Shown: one piece after another, positions 52,391-60,923 of the stretch | Layout: each line of letters starts with the position of its first letter | How positions within the stretch are numbered: position 1 is the first letter of the stretch | From: Tabrizicola_A sp965284335 | GTDB taxonomy: Bacteria; Pseudomonadota; Alphaproteobacteria; Rhodobacterales; Rhodobacteraceae | Direction: 5' to 3' (one strand) | Assembly (NCBI RefSeq): GCF_965284335.1 | Contig: NZ_OZ260076.1 | DNA: 64,000 nt | The notes under the pieces: model-generated | The model's database searches: none | Told to the model about the DNA's origin: nothing | What the model saw: the letters and a program-made list of their open reading frames with translations, nothing else | Translations under genes and position numbers: made by a program

Positions 52391-53183
52391 TTTGTATCAG
52401 ATCAAGGATCTGTATCTCTCGCTGCCCGACATGACGCGCAAGCCGCTTCTGGGCGCGGCGCCGCGGATCGACATCCTCAAGGGGCTCAGTTTCACCCTGC
52501 CCAAGGGCGAGATCCTCGGCATCGTCGGCGGTTCGGGCTCGGGCAAATCCACGCTTGGCCGCGCCATGGTGCGGCTTTTAGAGCCGACGGCCGGGCGCAT
52601 CCTGTTTGACGGCCAAGACATCACGCATCTGACCGAGGACGCCCTGCGCCCGCTGCGCCGCCGCTTCCAGATGATCTTTCAAGACCCGATGTCGAGCCTC
52701 AACCCCCGCCACCGCGTGGGCCAGATCATTGCCGCCCCCCTGCACCTTCATGGCTTTGACGCGGTCGAGGCCAAGATGTTCGACGCGCTCGATCACGTCG
52801 GCCTGCCGCGCCATTTTGCCGCCCGCTTCCCGCATGAACTTTCGGGCGGCCAGCGTCAGAGGGTGGGGATCGCCCGCGCCATCGCGCTCCGGCCCGATTT
52901 CATTCTGGCCGATGAGATCGTCTCTGGCTTGGATGTCTCGTCGCAGGCGCAGGTGCTGAACCTTCTCGAAGGGCTGGTCAAAGAGCTTGGCCTGACGCTG
53001 GCCTTCATCAGCCATGATCTCAGTGTGATCCGGCGGCTCTGCAGCCATGTGCTGGTGCTTTATCAGGGCGAGATCGTGGAAAACGCCCCCACCACGCAGG
53101 TGTTCAACGCGCCAAAAGCCGCCTATACGCGCGACCTTCTCGACGCCATCCCGCTGCCCGACCCCGATCAGATCTGGGCCTGA
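52383..53183 (+). CDS. ABC importer ATPase (DppF-like)
   Basis: This 266-residue ATPase has Walker A (GGSGSGKST), the signature ELSGGQRQR and the switch His (FISHDLSV). Its Walker B reads FILADEIVSGLD: the catalytic Glu is kept but the usual Pro after it is Ile. The ATG at 52383 gives an 8-base overlap with the preceding ATPase. It is the last gene of the importer operon. Confidence 0.93.
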   Translation: MADLYQIKDLYLSLPDMTRKPLLGAAPRIDILKGLSFTLPKGEILGIVGGSGSGKSTLGRAMVRLLEPTAGRILFDGQDITHLTEDALRPLRRRFQMIFQDPMSSLNPRHRVGQIIAAPLHLHGFDAVEAKMFDALDHVGLPRHFAARFPHELSGGQRQRVGIARAIALRPDFILADEIVSGLDVSSQAQVLNLLEGLVKELGLTLAFISHDLSVIRRLCSHVLVLYQGEIVENAPTTQVFNAPKAAYTRDLLDAIPLPDPDQIWA

Positions 53184-53184
53184 C

Positions 53185-53255
53185 ACCCTCCTCGTTGGCC
53201 TGCGGCCCTCGTCGGTGGCCCCCCCGAGGAGCGGACGCAGTCCGACGACGAGGCC
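53185..53255. repeat. GC-rich structured intergenic element
   Basis: CTCCTCG (about 53188) pairs with CGAGGAG (about 53225), and smaller hairpins GGCC-TGC-GGCC and CGGAC-GCA-GTCCG are nested or adjacent. A similar CGACGAGG-rich stretch occurs at 14055-14095. It probably marks the end of the importer transcript. Confidence 0.5.
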
Positions 53256-53322
53256 CCTCTCACAGCCGCTTGACGCCCGCGGCCTTTCCTTGCCAGTTTG
53301 AGCCCCTTGCCAAGGAGGCCCC

Positions 53323-53775
53323 ATGCTCAAGGGAATCGATCCCCGGCTGAACGCCGATATCCTGCACACCCTGCGCGCCATGGGTCATGGCGACATGCTG
53401 ATGCTGACCGATGTGAACTTCCCCGGCGTGGCCCTTGCCCCACACACCGTCGTGGGCCGCGTCCTGACGATGGAGAACCTCTCGGCCCCCGAAGCCGCCC
53501 GCGCCATCCTGTCGGTCCTACCGCTTGATACCTTTGTGGCCGACTTTGCCGCGCGGATGGAAGTGGTGGGCGATCCCGCCGCCCTGCCCCCGGTGCAATC
53601 CGAAGTGCAGGCCGAGATCGACGCCGCCGAGGGCCAGCCCCGCCCGATGCAAACCCTTGATCGCTTTGCCTATTATGATCTGGCCAAACAGGCCTTTGCC
53701 ATCGTCCAAACCGGCGAGCGGCGGCTTTACGGCTGCTTCATGCTGCGCAAGGGCGTGATCGCCCCCAAAGGATAA
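53323..53775 (+). CDS. RbsD/FucU family sugar mutarotase
   Basis: This 150-residue protein interconverts anomers or ring forms of ribose or fucose-like sugars. The active-site motif MGHGDMLMLTDVNFP is near residues 23-37 and the C-terminal Tyr-containing ERRLYGCFMLRKGVI is present. The length fits FucU more than RbsD. It precedes a ribokinase gene by 6 bases, so it likely supplies the correct sugar form to it. Confidence 0.9.
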   Translation: MLKGIDPRLNADILHTLRAMGHGDMLMLTDVNFPGVALAPHTVVGRVLTMENLSAPEAARAILSVLPLDTFVADFAARMEVVGDPAALPPVQSEVQAEIDAAEGQPRPMQTLDRFAYYDLAKQAFAIVQTGERRLYGCFMLRKGVIAPKG

Positions 53776-53781
53776 CCCGCC

Positions 53782-54705
53782 ATGACCCTGCCGCAAAAAC
53801 CCATCGTCAACCTTGGCATCTTCGTCGCCGATGCCGCCTTTCGCGCGCCTCGCATGCCGCGCATGGGCGAAACCATCCTGGGCAATGGCTTTCACCTTGG
53901 ACCGGGTGGCAAAGGCTCCAATCAGGCCGTGGCCAGCGCCATGGCAGGGGGGCGCTCGCACCTGATCACCCGGCTGGGCGACGATGATTTCGCCGCCATG
54001 GCCCGCGACATCTGGGCGCGCGCCGGCGTGCAGCCCGAGGTGACGGTGGACGGTGAAAGCTTCACCGGGGCCGCGATGATTTTCCTCGAGGCCGAAACCG
54101 GCAACAACGCCATCATCGTCACCCCCGGTGCGGCCAGCCGCATCACGCCGGCGGATGTCGAGGCCCGCCGCGCGCTGATCGAAAGTGCCGCCATCTTCAT
54201 CACCCAACTCGAACAACCCATCCCCGCCGCCCAGCGCGGGCTGGAAATCGCCCGCGCCGCCGGGGTGACAACCATTCTCAACCCCGCCCCCGCCGCCCCC
54301 TTGCCCGATGCGATGCTGGCGCTGTGCGATTACATCACCCCCAATGAATCCGAGGCCGAGGCGCTGACCGGCCTGCCCGTCACCACCATTGATGAGGCCA
54401 AAACCGCCGCCGCCGCCCTTTTGGCCAAAGGCGTGGGCGCGGTGGTGATCACCTTGGGCGGCCAAGGGGCGCTCTATCACGACCGCAATCAAACGCTGCA
54501 TTGCCCGGCCCTCTCGGCGGGTAAAGTGATCGACACCACCGGCGCAGGCGATGCCTTCAACGGCGGCTTCGCCGTGGCGCTAAGCGAAGGGATGCCCATC
54601 GCGCGCGCTTTGCGCTTTGCCACCGCCACCGCCGGCATTTCCGTCACCCGCCAAGGCACCGCCGGGGCCATGCCGACACGGGCCGAGATCGAGGCGATGC
54701 TTTAG
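53782..54705 (+). CDS. rbsK: Ribokinase (PfkB family)
   Basis: This 307-residue kinase phosphorylates ribose or a similar sugar with ATP. The substrate motif GPGGKGSNQAVASA lies near residue 37, and the anion hole with catalytic Asp is DTTGAGDAFNGGF near residue 252. It follows the mutarotase gene directly. No sugar importer of the Rbs type is adjacent, so the sugar may come from nucleoside breakdown or another transporter. Confidence 0.92.
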   Translation: MTLPQKPIVNLGIFVADAAFRAPRMPRMGETILGNGFHLGPGGKGSNQAVASAMAGGRSHLITRLGDDDFAAMARDIWARAGVQPEVTVDGESFTGAAMIFLEAETGNNAIIVTPGAASRITPADVEARRALIESAAIFITQLEQPIPAAQRGLEIARAAGVTTILNPAPAAPLPDAMLALCDYITPNESEAEALTGLPVTTIDEAKTAAAALLAKGVGAVVITLGGQGALYHDRNQTLHCPALSAGKVIDTTGAGDAFNGGFAVALSEGMPIARALRFATATAGISVTRQGTAGAMPTRAEIEAML

Positions 54706-54714
54706 CGCACCACC

Positions 54715-56067
54715 TCACCCCGCCCCAATCACCGCGCTCAACTCCGCCACCTTCAGCGCCACCAGCGCCGCATCGCCACGGCTTTCCACATTCAACCGCA
54801 GCAAAGGCTCGGTGTTCGAGGCCCGCAGGTTGAACCGCCACGCCCCCATGTCAAAGCTGTGGCCATCCAGCCGGTCGACATCCTCAGCCTGCGCGCCATA
54901 GCTATAGGCGATCTTGGCCATCAGCTTGGCCGCATCGGCCACCTTGAAATTCACCTCCCCCGAAGAGGGAAACGCCGCCCGCCGCGCCGCCAGCATCTGC
55001 GACAGGCTCTGCCCCCGCCGCCCCATCAACTCGGCCACCAAAAGCCACGGGATCATGCCGCTGTCACAGCACATGAAATCGCGGAAATAATGATGCGCCG
55101 ACATCTCGCCGCCATAGACCGCCCCCTCAGCGCGCATCGCGGCCTTAAGATAGGCATGCCCCGTCGGTGCCATCACCGCCCGGCCCCCGGCGCGGGCAAC
55201 CACATCTTGGGTGTTCCAGATCACGCGCGGGTCATGTACGATCACAGCCCCCGGCTCCTTGGCCAAAAACACCTCGGCCAACAGGCCCACCACATATTCC
55301 CCCGCCACAAAGGCGCCTGTCTCATCGAACAGAAAACAGCGGTCAAAATCGCCATCCCAAGCCACCCCCAAATCGGCCCCATGGGCGCGCACCGCCTCGG
55401 CCGTAACGGGCTGATTTTCCGGCAACAACGGGTTTGGAATGCCATTGGGAAAACGGCCATCGGGCGCGTGATGCAGGCGCAGAAACTCCAACGGCGCCCC
55501 CGCAGCCGCCAGCGCCTCGGCCAGCGCGTCAAAAGTCGGCCCCGCAGCCCCATTGCCCGCATTGACCACCACGCGCAAAGGCCGCAAGGCGTCTACATCG
55601 ACAAAAGACATCACCCGCGCCACATAGGCCGCCCGGCAGGTCGCCGGGGTCAGACGACCCTGCCCCACAGCCCCAAACACCCCCGCCTCCGCCCGCGCCC
55701 TGAGCGCGGCAAAAACCTCCACCGACAAGGGCCGCGCCCCGGCCCCCACCAGCTTCATCCCGTTGTAATCCATCGGATTATGGCTCGCCGTCACCTCGAT
55801 GCCGCCATCGGCACCCAAATGGTCCACGGCAAAATACATCTCCTCGGTGCCGCAAAGGCCCAGCGCCAACACCTCAACCCCCGCCGCCATCAGCCCCTCG
55901 GCCACCGCCGCCGCCAGCGCCTCAGAGGATACCCGCGGATCATGGCCCAAAACCACCCGCGCCGCGCCCAACTCCTCGGCAAAGGCCCGCGCAATGGTCC
56001 GCAGGATATCCGGCGTCACCTCATCACCCAACCGCCCGCGAATGTCATAGGCCTTGAAACAGCGCAT
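54715..56067 (-). CDS. Phosphomannomutase/phosphoglucomutase
   Basis: This 450-residue alpha-D-phosphohexomutase interconverts hexose 1- and 6-phosphates for envelope sugar synthesis. The phosphoserine Ser95 is in TASHNPMDYNG, the metal loop in WDGDFDRCF and the sugar loop in GGEMSAHHYFRD. The ATG at 56067 gives the usual start MRCFKAYDIRG. It converges with rbsK, leaving only 9 bases. Confidence 0.93.
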   Translation of the reverse strand: MRCFKAYDIRGRLGDEVTPDILRTIARAFAEELGAARVVLGHDPRVSSEALAAAVAEGLMAAGVEVLALGLCGTEEMYFAVDHLGADGGIEVTASHNPMDYNGMKLVGAGARPLSVEVFAALRARAEAGVFGAVGQGRLTPATCRAAYVARVMSFVDVDALRPLRVVVNAGNGAAGPTFDALAEALAAAGAPLEFLRLHHAPDGRFPNGIPNPLLPENQPVTAEAVRAHGADLGVAWDGDFDRCFLFDETGAFVAGEYVVGLLAEVFLAKEPGAVIVHDPRVIWNTQDVVARAGGRAVMAPTGHAYLKAAMRAEGAVYGGEMSAHHYFRDFMCCDSGMIPWLLVAELMGRRGQSLSQMLAARRAAFPSSGEVNFKVADAAKLMAKIAYSYGAQAEDVDRLDGHSFDMGAWRFNLRASNTEPLLRLNVESRGDAALVALKVAELSAVIGAG

Positions 56068-56175
56068 CCCACATCCCTCACCAATACCCCGGACGCCCAT
56101 CTATCCGCCGGATCAAAGCCTTTGCAAGCCCGCCCCCCCCGGCCTATAAGACCGCCATCCGAAGAGGAGTTCCCG

Positions 56176-56763
56176 ATGCGCAAGGCCGAGATCACCCGCA
56201 AAACCAACGAAACCGCCATCGAGGTCGCGGTCAATCTGGATGGCACCGGCAGGTCCGATTGCCAAACCGGCGTTGGCTTTTTCGACCATATGCTCGACCA
56301 ACTCGCGCGCCACTCGCTGATCGATATCACGCTCAAAGCCAAGGGCGATCTGCACATCGACGACCACCACACGGTAGAGGATTGCGGCATTGCGCTCGGT
56401 CAGGCCCTGACCCGTGCGCTTGGCGACAAAAAGGGCATCCGCCGCTATGGCCATTTCCGCCTTGCGATGGATGACACGCAGGTGGCCACCGCACTTGACC
56501 TCTCGGCGCGGCCCTTTCTCGTTTGGAACCTGCCCTTCCCCAGCGCCAAAATCGGCCAATTCGACACCGAACTTGTCCGCGAGTTTTTTCAGGCCCTCGC
56601 CAGCCATGGCGGCATCACGCTGCATGTCGATCTGATCCACGGGTTCAACAGCCACCACATCGCCGAGGCCGCCTTCAAATCCGTCGCACGCGCCTTGCGT
56701 GAGGCGGTCGAGGCCGATCCGCGCATGGCCGGCGTGCTGCCCTCGACCAAGGGCGCGCTCTAG
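56176..56763 (+). CDS. hisB: Imidazoleglycerol-phosphate dehydratase
   Basis: This 195-residue manganese enzyme catalyses the sixth step of histidine synthesis. The metal-binding repeats are visible as FFDHMLDQLARHS and HIDDHHTVEDCGIALGQAL, then VDLIHGFNSHHIAEAAFKS. It is the monofunctional form without a phosphatase domain. AGAGGAG lies 8 bases before the ATG at 56176; the frame is open far upstream but noncoding. It starts the his group. Confidence 0.97.
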   Translation: MRKAEITRKTNETAIEVAVNLDGTGRSDCQTGVGFFDHMLDQLARHSLIDITLKAKGDLHIDDHHTVEDCGIALGQALTRALGDKKGIRRYGHFRLAMDDTQVATALDLSARPFLVWNLPFPSAKIGQFDTELVREFFQALASHGGITLHVDLIHGFNSHHIAEAAFKSVARALREAVEADPRMAGVLPSTKGAL

Positions 56764-56765
56764 CC

Positions 56766-56800
56766 CCTTCCTCTTGGCAAAAATACTCCCGCCGGAGGCA
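56766..56800. repeat. CTTCCTCTTGG/AATACTCC intergenic element
   Basis: A single copy (CTTCCTCTTGG, then AAAAATACTCCCGCCGGAGG) follows the hisB stop. It is nearly identical to the copies at 11818 and 37209. Because hisH follows in the same direction, full termination here would separate hisB from hisH. Confidence 0.8.
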
Positions 56801-56834
56801 TCCGACGGCGACCACCCGCACCAAGGTTTCAGAC

Positions 56835-57488
56835 ATGCTCACAGTCCTTGTCGATTATGACAGCGGCAATCTTCATTCCGCCGAAAAAGCCTTTCAACGC
56901 ATGGCGCTTGAAACCAATGCGGGCAAGATCCTCGTCACCTCCCGCCCCGAGGACGTGGCCCGCGCCGACCGCATCGTTCTTCCCGGCGATGGGGCCTTCC
57001 CGGCCTGCCGCAAGGCACTTGGCAGCTACGGCGGGCTTTTCGAGGCGATCTCCGAATCCGTCACCACCCGCGCCCGCCCTTTCCTCGGCATCTGCGTCGG
57101 CATGCAGATGATGGCAACCTGGGGCCGCGAATATGAAGACACAAAGGGCTTTGACTGGATCCCCGGCGAGGTGGTGAAAATCACCCCTTCCGACCCCAGC
57201 CTCAAAGTGCCGCATATGGGCTGGAATGATCTGGTGCTCGACCATCCAGACGCCGCCGCGCGCCATCCCATCCTGAACGGCATCGAAACCGGCGATCACG
57301 CCTATTTCGTGCATTCCTACCATTTCAAGGTGGCAAACCCCGCCCATCGGCTGGCGCATTGCGATTATGGCGGCGACATCACGGCACTGATTGGCCGCGA
57401 CACCATGCTGGGCATGCAGTTTCACCCCGAAAAATCACAGGCGCTGGGGCTTCGGCTGATTGCCAATTTCCTCACCTGGACCCCCTGA
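56835..57488 (+). CDS. hisH: Imidazole glycerol phosphate synthase, glutaminase subunit
   Basis: This 217-residue class I glutamine amidotransferase subunit feeds ammonia to HisF. The catalytic Cys is in LGICVGMQMM near residue 88 and the His/Glu pair in GMQFHPEKSQ near residue 197. YDSGNLHSAEKAF at the N-terminus is typical. Its partner hisF lies 2.3 kb downstream, and only one base separates its stop from the glutaminase gene. Confidence 0.97.
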   Translation: MLTVLVDYDSGNLHSAEKAFQRMALETNAGKILVTSRPEDVARADRIVLPGDGAFPACRKALGSYGGLFEAISESVTTRARPFLGICVGMQMMATWGREYEDTKGFDWIPGEVVKITPSDPSLKVPHMGWNDLVLDHPDAAARHPILNGIETGDHAYFVHSYHFKVANPAHRLAHCDYGGDITALIGRDTMLGMQFHPEKSQALGLRLIANFLTWTP

Positions 57489-57489
57489 C

Positions 57490-58428
57490 ATGGCCGCGCC
57501 CTTGGGCCTGACCCCGGCCGATCTGCAACACATCCTTGACCGGATCGGCGCGGAAATGGCCAGCGCCCCCGACCGGGGCCGCGTGGCCGATTACATCCCC
57601 GAACTTGCCCGCATCTCTGACCAGCACTTCGCCATGGCCATCTGCACGGCGGACGGCCAGTGCCTGACCACAGGCGCGGCAGATCAGCCCTTTTCCATCC
57701 AATCGATCTCCAAGGTCTTTACCCTTGCCCTCGCGCTCGGCCGCTTTGGCGACCAGCTTTTTGCCCGCGTCGGGCGCGAACCCTCGGGGCTGGCCTTCAA
57801 TTCCGTGGTGCAACTGGAATCCGAACAGGGCATCCCGCGCAATCCCTTCATCAACGCAGGTGCGCTTGTGGTGACCGATGCCATCTTGCAAGGCCACCAA
57901 CCCCGCGAGGTCTTGGGCGAAATCCTGCGCTTTGTGCGCGAGGCGGCGGGCGAGGATGACATCCACATCAACAAATCTGTCGCCGCCTCCGAGGCCGCGC
58001 ATGGCCACCGCAATCTGGCGCTGGCGCATTTCATGGCCGCCCAAGGCAACCTGAAAAACCCGCCCGAACTGACCTGCGGCACCTATTTCCACCAATGCGC
58101 GATTGAGATGACCACCCGCCAACTGGCGCTGGCAGGCCGCTTCCTGATGGGCGCGCCGGGGGCGGCGCGGCTGGTCTCGCCCGCCCGCCTGCGCCGCATC
58201 AACGCGCTGATGCTGACCTGCGGCCATTACGACGGCTCGGGCGAATTTGCCTATCGCGTGGGCCTGCCCGGTAAATCAGGGGTCGGCGGCGGTATCCTCG
58301 CCATCGCCCCCGGCCGCGCCTCCATCGCGGTGTGGTCGCCGGGACTGAACGCCCAAGGCAACAGCCAACTTGGCACGCTGGCGATAGAGCGCCTCGCCCG
58401 CGCCACCGGCTGGTCCGTGTTCGGCTAA
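57490..58428 (+). CDS. glsA: Glutaminase (serine-dependent beta-lactamase-like family)
   Basis: This 312-residue enzyme hydrolyses glutamine to glutamate and ammonia. The Ser72/Lys75 catalytic pair is in FSIQSISKVF, and Asn-containing NPFINAGAL and the C-terminal GKSGVGGGILAI loop match the family. It starts one base after hisH, an unusual partner, because HisH already carries its own glutaminase site. The ATG at 57490 is favoured over one at 57460 inside hisH. Confidence 0.94.
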   Translation: MAAPLGLTPADLQHILDRIGAEMASAPDRGRVADYIPELARISDQHFAMAICTADGQCLTTGAADQPFSIQSISKVFTLALALGRFGDQLFARVGREPSGLAFNSVVQLESEQGIPRNPFINAGALVVTDAILQGHQPREVLGEILRFVREAAGEDDIHINKSVAASEAAHGHRNLALAHFMAAQGNLKNPPELTCGTYFHQCAIEMTTRQLALAGRFLMGAPGAARLVSPARLRRINALMLTCGHYDGSGEFAYRVGLPGKSGVGGGILAIAPGRASIAVWSPGLNAQGNSQLGTLAIERLARATGWSVFG

Positions 58429-58435
58429 AGGACGC

Positions 58436-58819
58436 TCAGTTCAGCCGGGTCCAACTCTGCTTTGAACAAATCAAACCGCCTGCCACGCATCCAGCGAGGC
58501 GAAGCTTGCTGCCCTGAAGCTCAATCGTGCCATAGTAAATTTTGTTGTTCGAAGGCCGCCAAACCTGCCCCTCATATTCACCATCCCCAATGGGGCGCAT
58601 ATCAATGACAAGCTGTTTGCCCAGATTTTCTGACTTGTACTCTGCGCCGTCCCTGAACGTCTTGGCGATCTTTCCACAAAATGCAGGCCCGCACGGCTCT
58701 ATTTGCACATGCGCGTAGGCCCCGTCATCGACCTCGGTTTTCCACATGCCGGTCAGCGGATCAGCCCCCGCCGCCCCCGCCGTACAAACAACCGCCACCG
58801 CCAAAATCCATCGTTTCAT
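58436..58819 (-). CDS. DUF2147-like exported protein
   Basis: This 127-residue secreted protein has a signal peptide (MKRWILAVAVVCTAGAAGA) and then DPLTGMWKTEVDDGAYAHVQIEPCGPAFCGKIA. The latter is the hallmark of DUF2147, with a probable Cys pair. The C-terminus GTIELQGSKLRLAGCVAGGLICSKQSWTRL also fits. Function is unknown for the family. It is inserted against the direction of the his genes and converges with glsA, leaving 7 bases. GGGAGGGAGGA precedes the ATG at 58819. Confidence 0.88.
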   Translation of the reverse strand: MKRWILAVAVVCTAGAAGADPLTGMWKTEVDDGAYAHVQIEPCGPAFCGKIAKTFRDGAEYKSENLGKQLVIDMRPIGDGEYEGQVWRPSNNKIYYGTIELQGSKLRLAGCVAGGLICSKQSWTRLN

Positions 58820-58960
58820 CGCATCCTCCCTCCCTGAAAGGCTGCGCCATCCTTTGCCAAAGCCCCGCCTCCTGTCCAGCATGACGTCAGGTCGCCATTC
58901 CCCCTTGGCATTTGCCGCCCACACCCCTAATCCAACACCACCAAACTCCGGAGCCTCGCG

Positions 58961-59680
58961 ATGATCCTTTATCCCGCCATCGACCTGAAAGACGGCCAAT
59001 GCGTGCGCCTCTTGCGCGGCGAGATGTCGGCCGCCACCGTCTTTGGCGATGACCCGGCCGCCCAAGCGCTGAAATTCCAAGACGCAGGCTGCGAATGGCT
59101 GCATCTTGTGGACCTGAACGGCGCTTTCGCAGGCACCCCGGTGAACGCCGCCGCCGTCGAGGCCATTTTGGCCGCCACCAAAGTCCCCGCCCAGCTTGGC
59201 GGCGGCATCCGCGATATGGCCACCATCGCCATGTGGCTGGAAAAAGGCCTGGCCCGCGTGATCCTTGGCACGGTGGCGGTGGAAAACCCCACCCTCGTGC
59301 ACGAGGCCGCCCGCGCCTTCCCCGGCCAAGTGGCGGTCGGAATTGACGCCCGCAAAGGCTTTGTCGCCACCAAAGGCTGGGCCACCGAAACCACTGTCCA
59401 AGCCACCGACCTTGCCCGCAGCTTTGAAGATGCCGGCGTCGCCGCGATCATCTACACCGACATCGACCGCGACGGCGCCATGCAAGGCCCCAATATCGAA
59501 GCCACCGAGGCACTGGCCCGCGCCGTCACCATCCCCGTCATCGCCTCAGGCGGCGTCAGCCGGATGGAGGACCTCATCGCACTGCGCGACACCGGCGTGA
59601 TCGCCGGGGCCATCTCGGGCCGCGCACTCTATGACGGGGCGATTGACCTTGGCACAGCGCTCAAATCCCTCACCCTTTGA
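58961..59680 (+). CDS. hisA: Phosphoribosylformimino-AICAR ribotide isomerase
   Basis: This 239-residue TIM-barrel isomerase of histidine synthesis has the two catalytic Asp residues in PAIDLKDGQCVRL (residue 8) and YTDIDRDGAMQGPN. The phosphate-binding loops LGGGIRDM and ASGGVSRMEDL are intact. The DUF2147 gene lies upstream in the opposite direction, so hisA needs a promoter in 58820-58960. Confidence 0.97.
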   Translation: MILYPAIDLKDGQCVRLLRGEMSAATVFGDDPAAQALKFQDAGCEWLHLVDLNGAFAGTPVNAAAVEAILAATKVPAQLGGGIRDMATIAMWLEKGLARVILGTVAVENPTLVHEAARAFPGQVAVGIDARKGFVATKGWATETTVQATDLARSFEDAGVAAIIYTDIDRDGAMQGPNIEATEALARAVTIPVIASGGVSRMEDLIALRDTGVIAGAISGRALYDGAIDLGTALKSLTL

Positions 59681-59744
59681 TTTGCCCTTCTTGAAATACT
59701 CTCGGGGGTGAATGGCCGCAGGCCAGAGGGGGCAGACAGCCCCC
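59680..59744. repeat. Intergenic AATACTC element with hairpin
   Basis: TTTGCCCTTCTTGAAATACTC is followed by TGGCCGCAGGCCA and by GGGGGC and GCCCCC around a 5-base loop. It occupies the hisA-hisF gap and resembles the element at 39622-39676. It may attenuate transcription into hisF or act as a processing site. Confidence 0.7.
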
Positions 59745-59779
59745 TTCCCCTCGCCCGCCCCAAACGCTAGGCTCGCCCC

Positions 59780-60541
59780 ATGCTGAAAACCCGCCTCATC
59801 CCCTGCCTTGATGTCGCCGATGGCCGCGTGGTCAAGGGTGTGAACTTCGTCAATCTGATCGACGCAGGCGATCCGGTTGAGGCCGCGCGCGCCTATGATG
59901 CGGCGGGCGCGGATGAGCTGTGTTTTCTCGACATCCACGCCACCCATGAAAACCGCGGCACGATGTTCGATCTGGTCACCCGCACGGCCGAGCAATGTTT
60001 CATGCCGCTGACAGTGGGCGGCGGGGTGCGAACCCATCACGACGTGCGCGCGCTTTTGCTGGCCGGGGCCGACAAAGTGTCCTTCAACTCCGCCGCCGTG
60101 GCCAACCCCGATGTGGTGGCCGAGGCCGCCGATCGCTTCGGCAGCCAATGCATTGTGGTGGCGATTGACGCCAAAACCGTCAGCCCCGGAAAATGGGAGA
60201 TTTTCACCCATGGCGGGCGACAACCCACCGGCATTGATGCGGTGGACTTCGCCCGCACCGTCGCCGCCAAGGGGGCGGGCGAAATCCTCCTCACCTCGAT
60301 GGACCGCGATGGCACCAAGGGCGGCTATAACCTGCCCCTGACGCGCGCCATCGCCGATGCCGTCCCGATCCCGGTGATCGCCTCAGGCGGTGTCGGCACG
60401 CTGGATCATCTCGTCGAAGGCGTCACCGAAGGCCATGCCAGCGCCGTTCTGGCCGCCTCGATCTTCCATTTCGGCACCTTTTCCATCGCCGAAGCCAAGG
60501 CCCATATGGCCGCCGCCGGCATCCCCGTCAGGTTGACATGA
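59780..60541 (+). CDS. hisF: Imidazole glycerol phosphate synthase, cyclase subunit
   Basis: This 253-residue TIM-barrel cyclase partners HisH. The catalytic Asp residues lie in IPCLDVADGRVVKGVNF (residue 11) and SMDRDGTKGGYNLPL. Phosphate loops VGGGVRTHHDV and ASGGVGTLDHL are present. hisE follows after 10 bases. Confidence 0.97.
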   Translation: MLKTRLIPCLDVADGRVVKGVNFVNLIDAGDPVEAARAYDAAGADELCFLDIHATHENRGTMFDLVTRTAEQCFMPLTVGGGVRTHHDVRALLLAGADKVSFNSAAVANPDVVAEAADRFGSQCIVVAIDAKTVSPGKWEIFTHGGRQPTGIDAVDFARTVAAKGAGEILLTSMDRDGTKGGYNLPLTRAIADAVPIPVIASGGVGTLDHLVEGVTEGHASAVLAASIFHFGTFSIAEAKAHMAAAGIPVRLT

Positions 60542-60551
60542 GAAGGCTGAC

Positions 60552-60863
60552 ATGACCGCCCTTCACCGCCTCGCCACCACCATCGCCGCACGCAAAACCG
60601 CCGATCCCGAAAGCTCGTGGACGGCAAAGCTTCTGTCCAAAGGCCCCGAAAAATGCGCCGAAAAATTCGGCGAAGAGGCGGTGGAAGCCATTATCGAGGC
60701 CGTCAAGGGCGACCGCGACAAACTCACCTCCGAGGCCGCCGATGTGCTCTATCACCTACTGGTCATGCTCGCGGCCCGCGACGTGACACTCGATCAGGTG
60801 CTGGCCGAGTTGGAACGGCGCGAAGGCACCTCTGGCATTTCCGAAAAAGCCGCACGCGGCTGA
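60552..60863 (+). CDS. hisE: Phosphoribosyl-ATP pyrophosphatase
   Basis: This 103-residue MazG-fold enzyme hydrolyses phosphoribosyl-ATP in histidine synthesis. The metal-binding helices are ESSWTAKLLSKGPEKCAEKFGEEAVEAIIEA and KLTSEAADVLYHLLVMLAARD. It is the stand-alone form, not fused to HisI. It closes the his group at a paired-palindrome junction. Confidence 0.95.
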   Translation: MTALHRLATTIAARKTADPESSWTAKLLSKGPEKCAEKFGEEAVEAIIEAVKGDRDKLTSEAADVLYHLLVMLAARDVTLDQVLAELERREGTSGISEKAARG

Positions 60864-60873
60864 CCGCGCGCCA

Positions 60874-60916
60874 AAATTTCTGACCAGAAATTTGGCAAAA
60901 ATCTGAACAGATTTTT
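60874..60916. repeat. Two tandem AT-rich palindromes at a convergent gene junction
   Basis: AAATTTCTGACCAGAAATTT (60874-60893) is followed by AAAAATCTGAACAGATTTTT (60897-60916) between convergent hisE and the CoA-binding gene. Each has a 9-bp stem. The arrangement repeats that at 5318 and 21191 and suggests a bidirectional terminator. Confidence 0.75.
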
Positions 60917-60923
60917 CCCCCGC

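Noticed and set aside
54859..56763. Open frame covering the phosphohexomutase region on the plus strand and running into hisB
   Set aside because: Only the last 195 codons resemble a protein (HisB). The rest is the GC-driven shadow of the phosphohexomutase gene.
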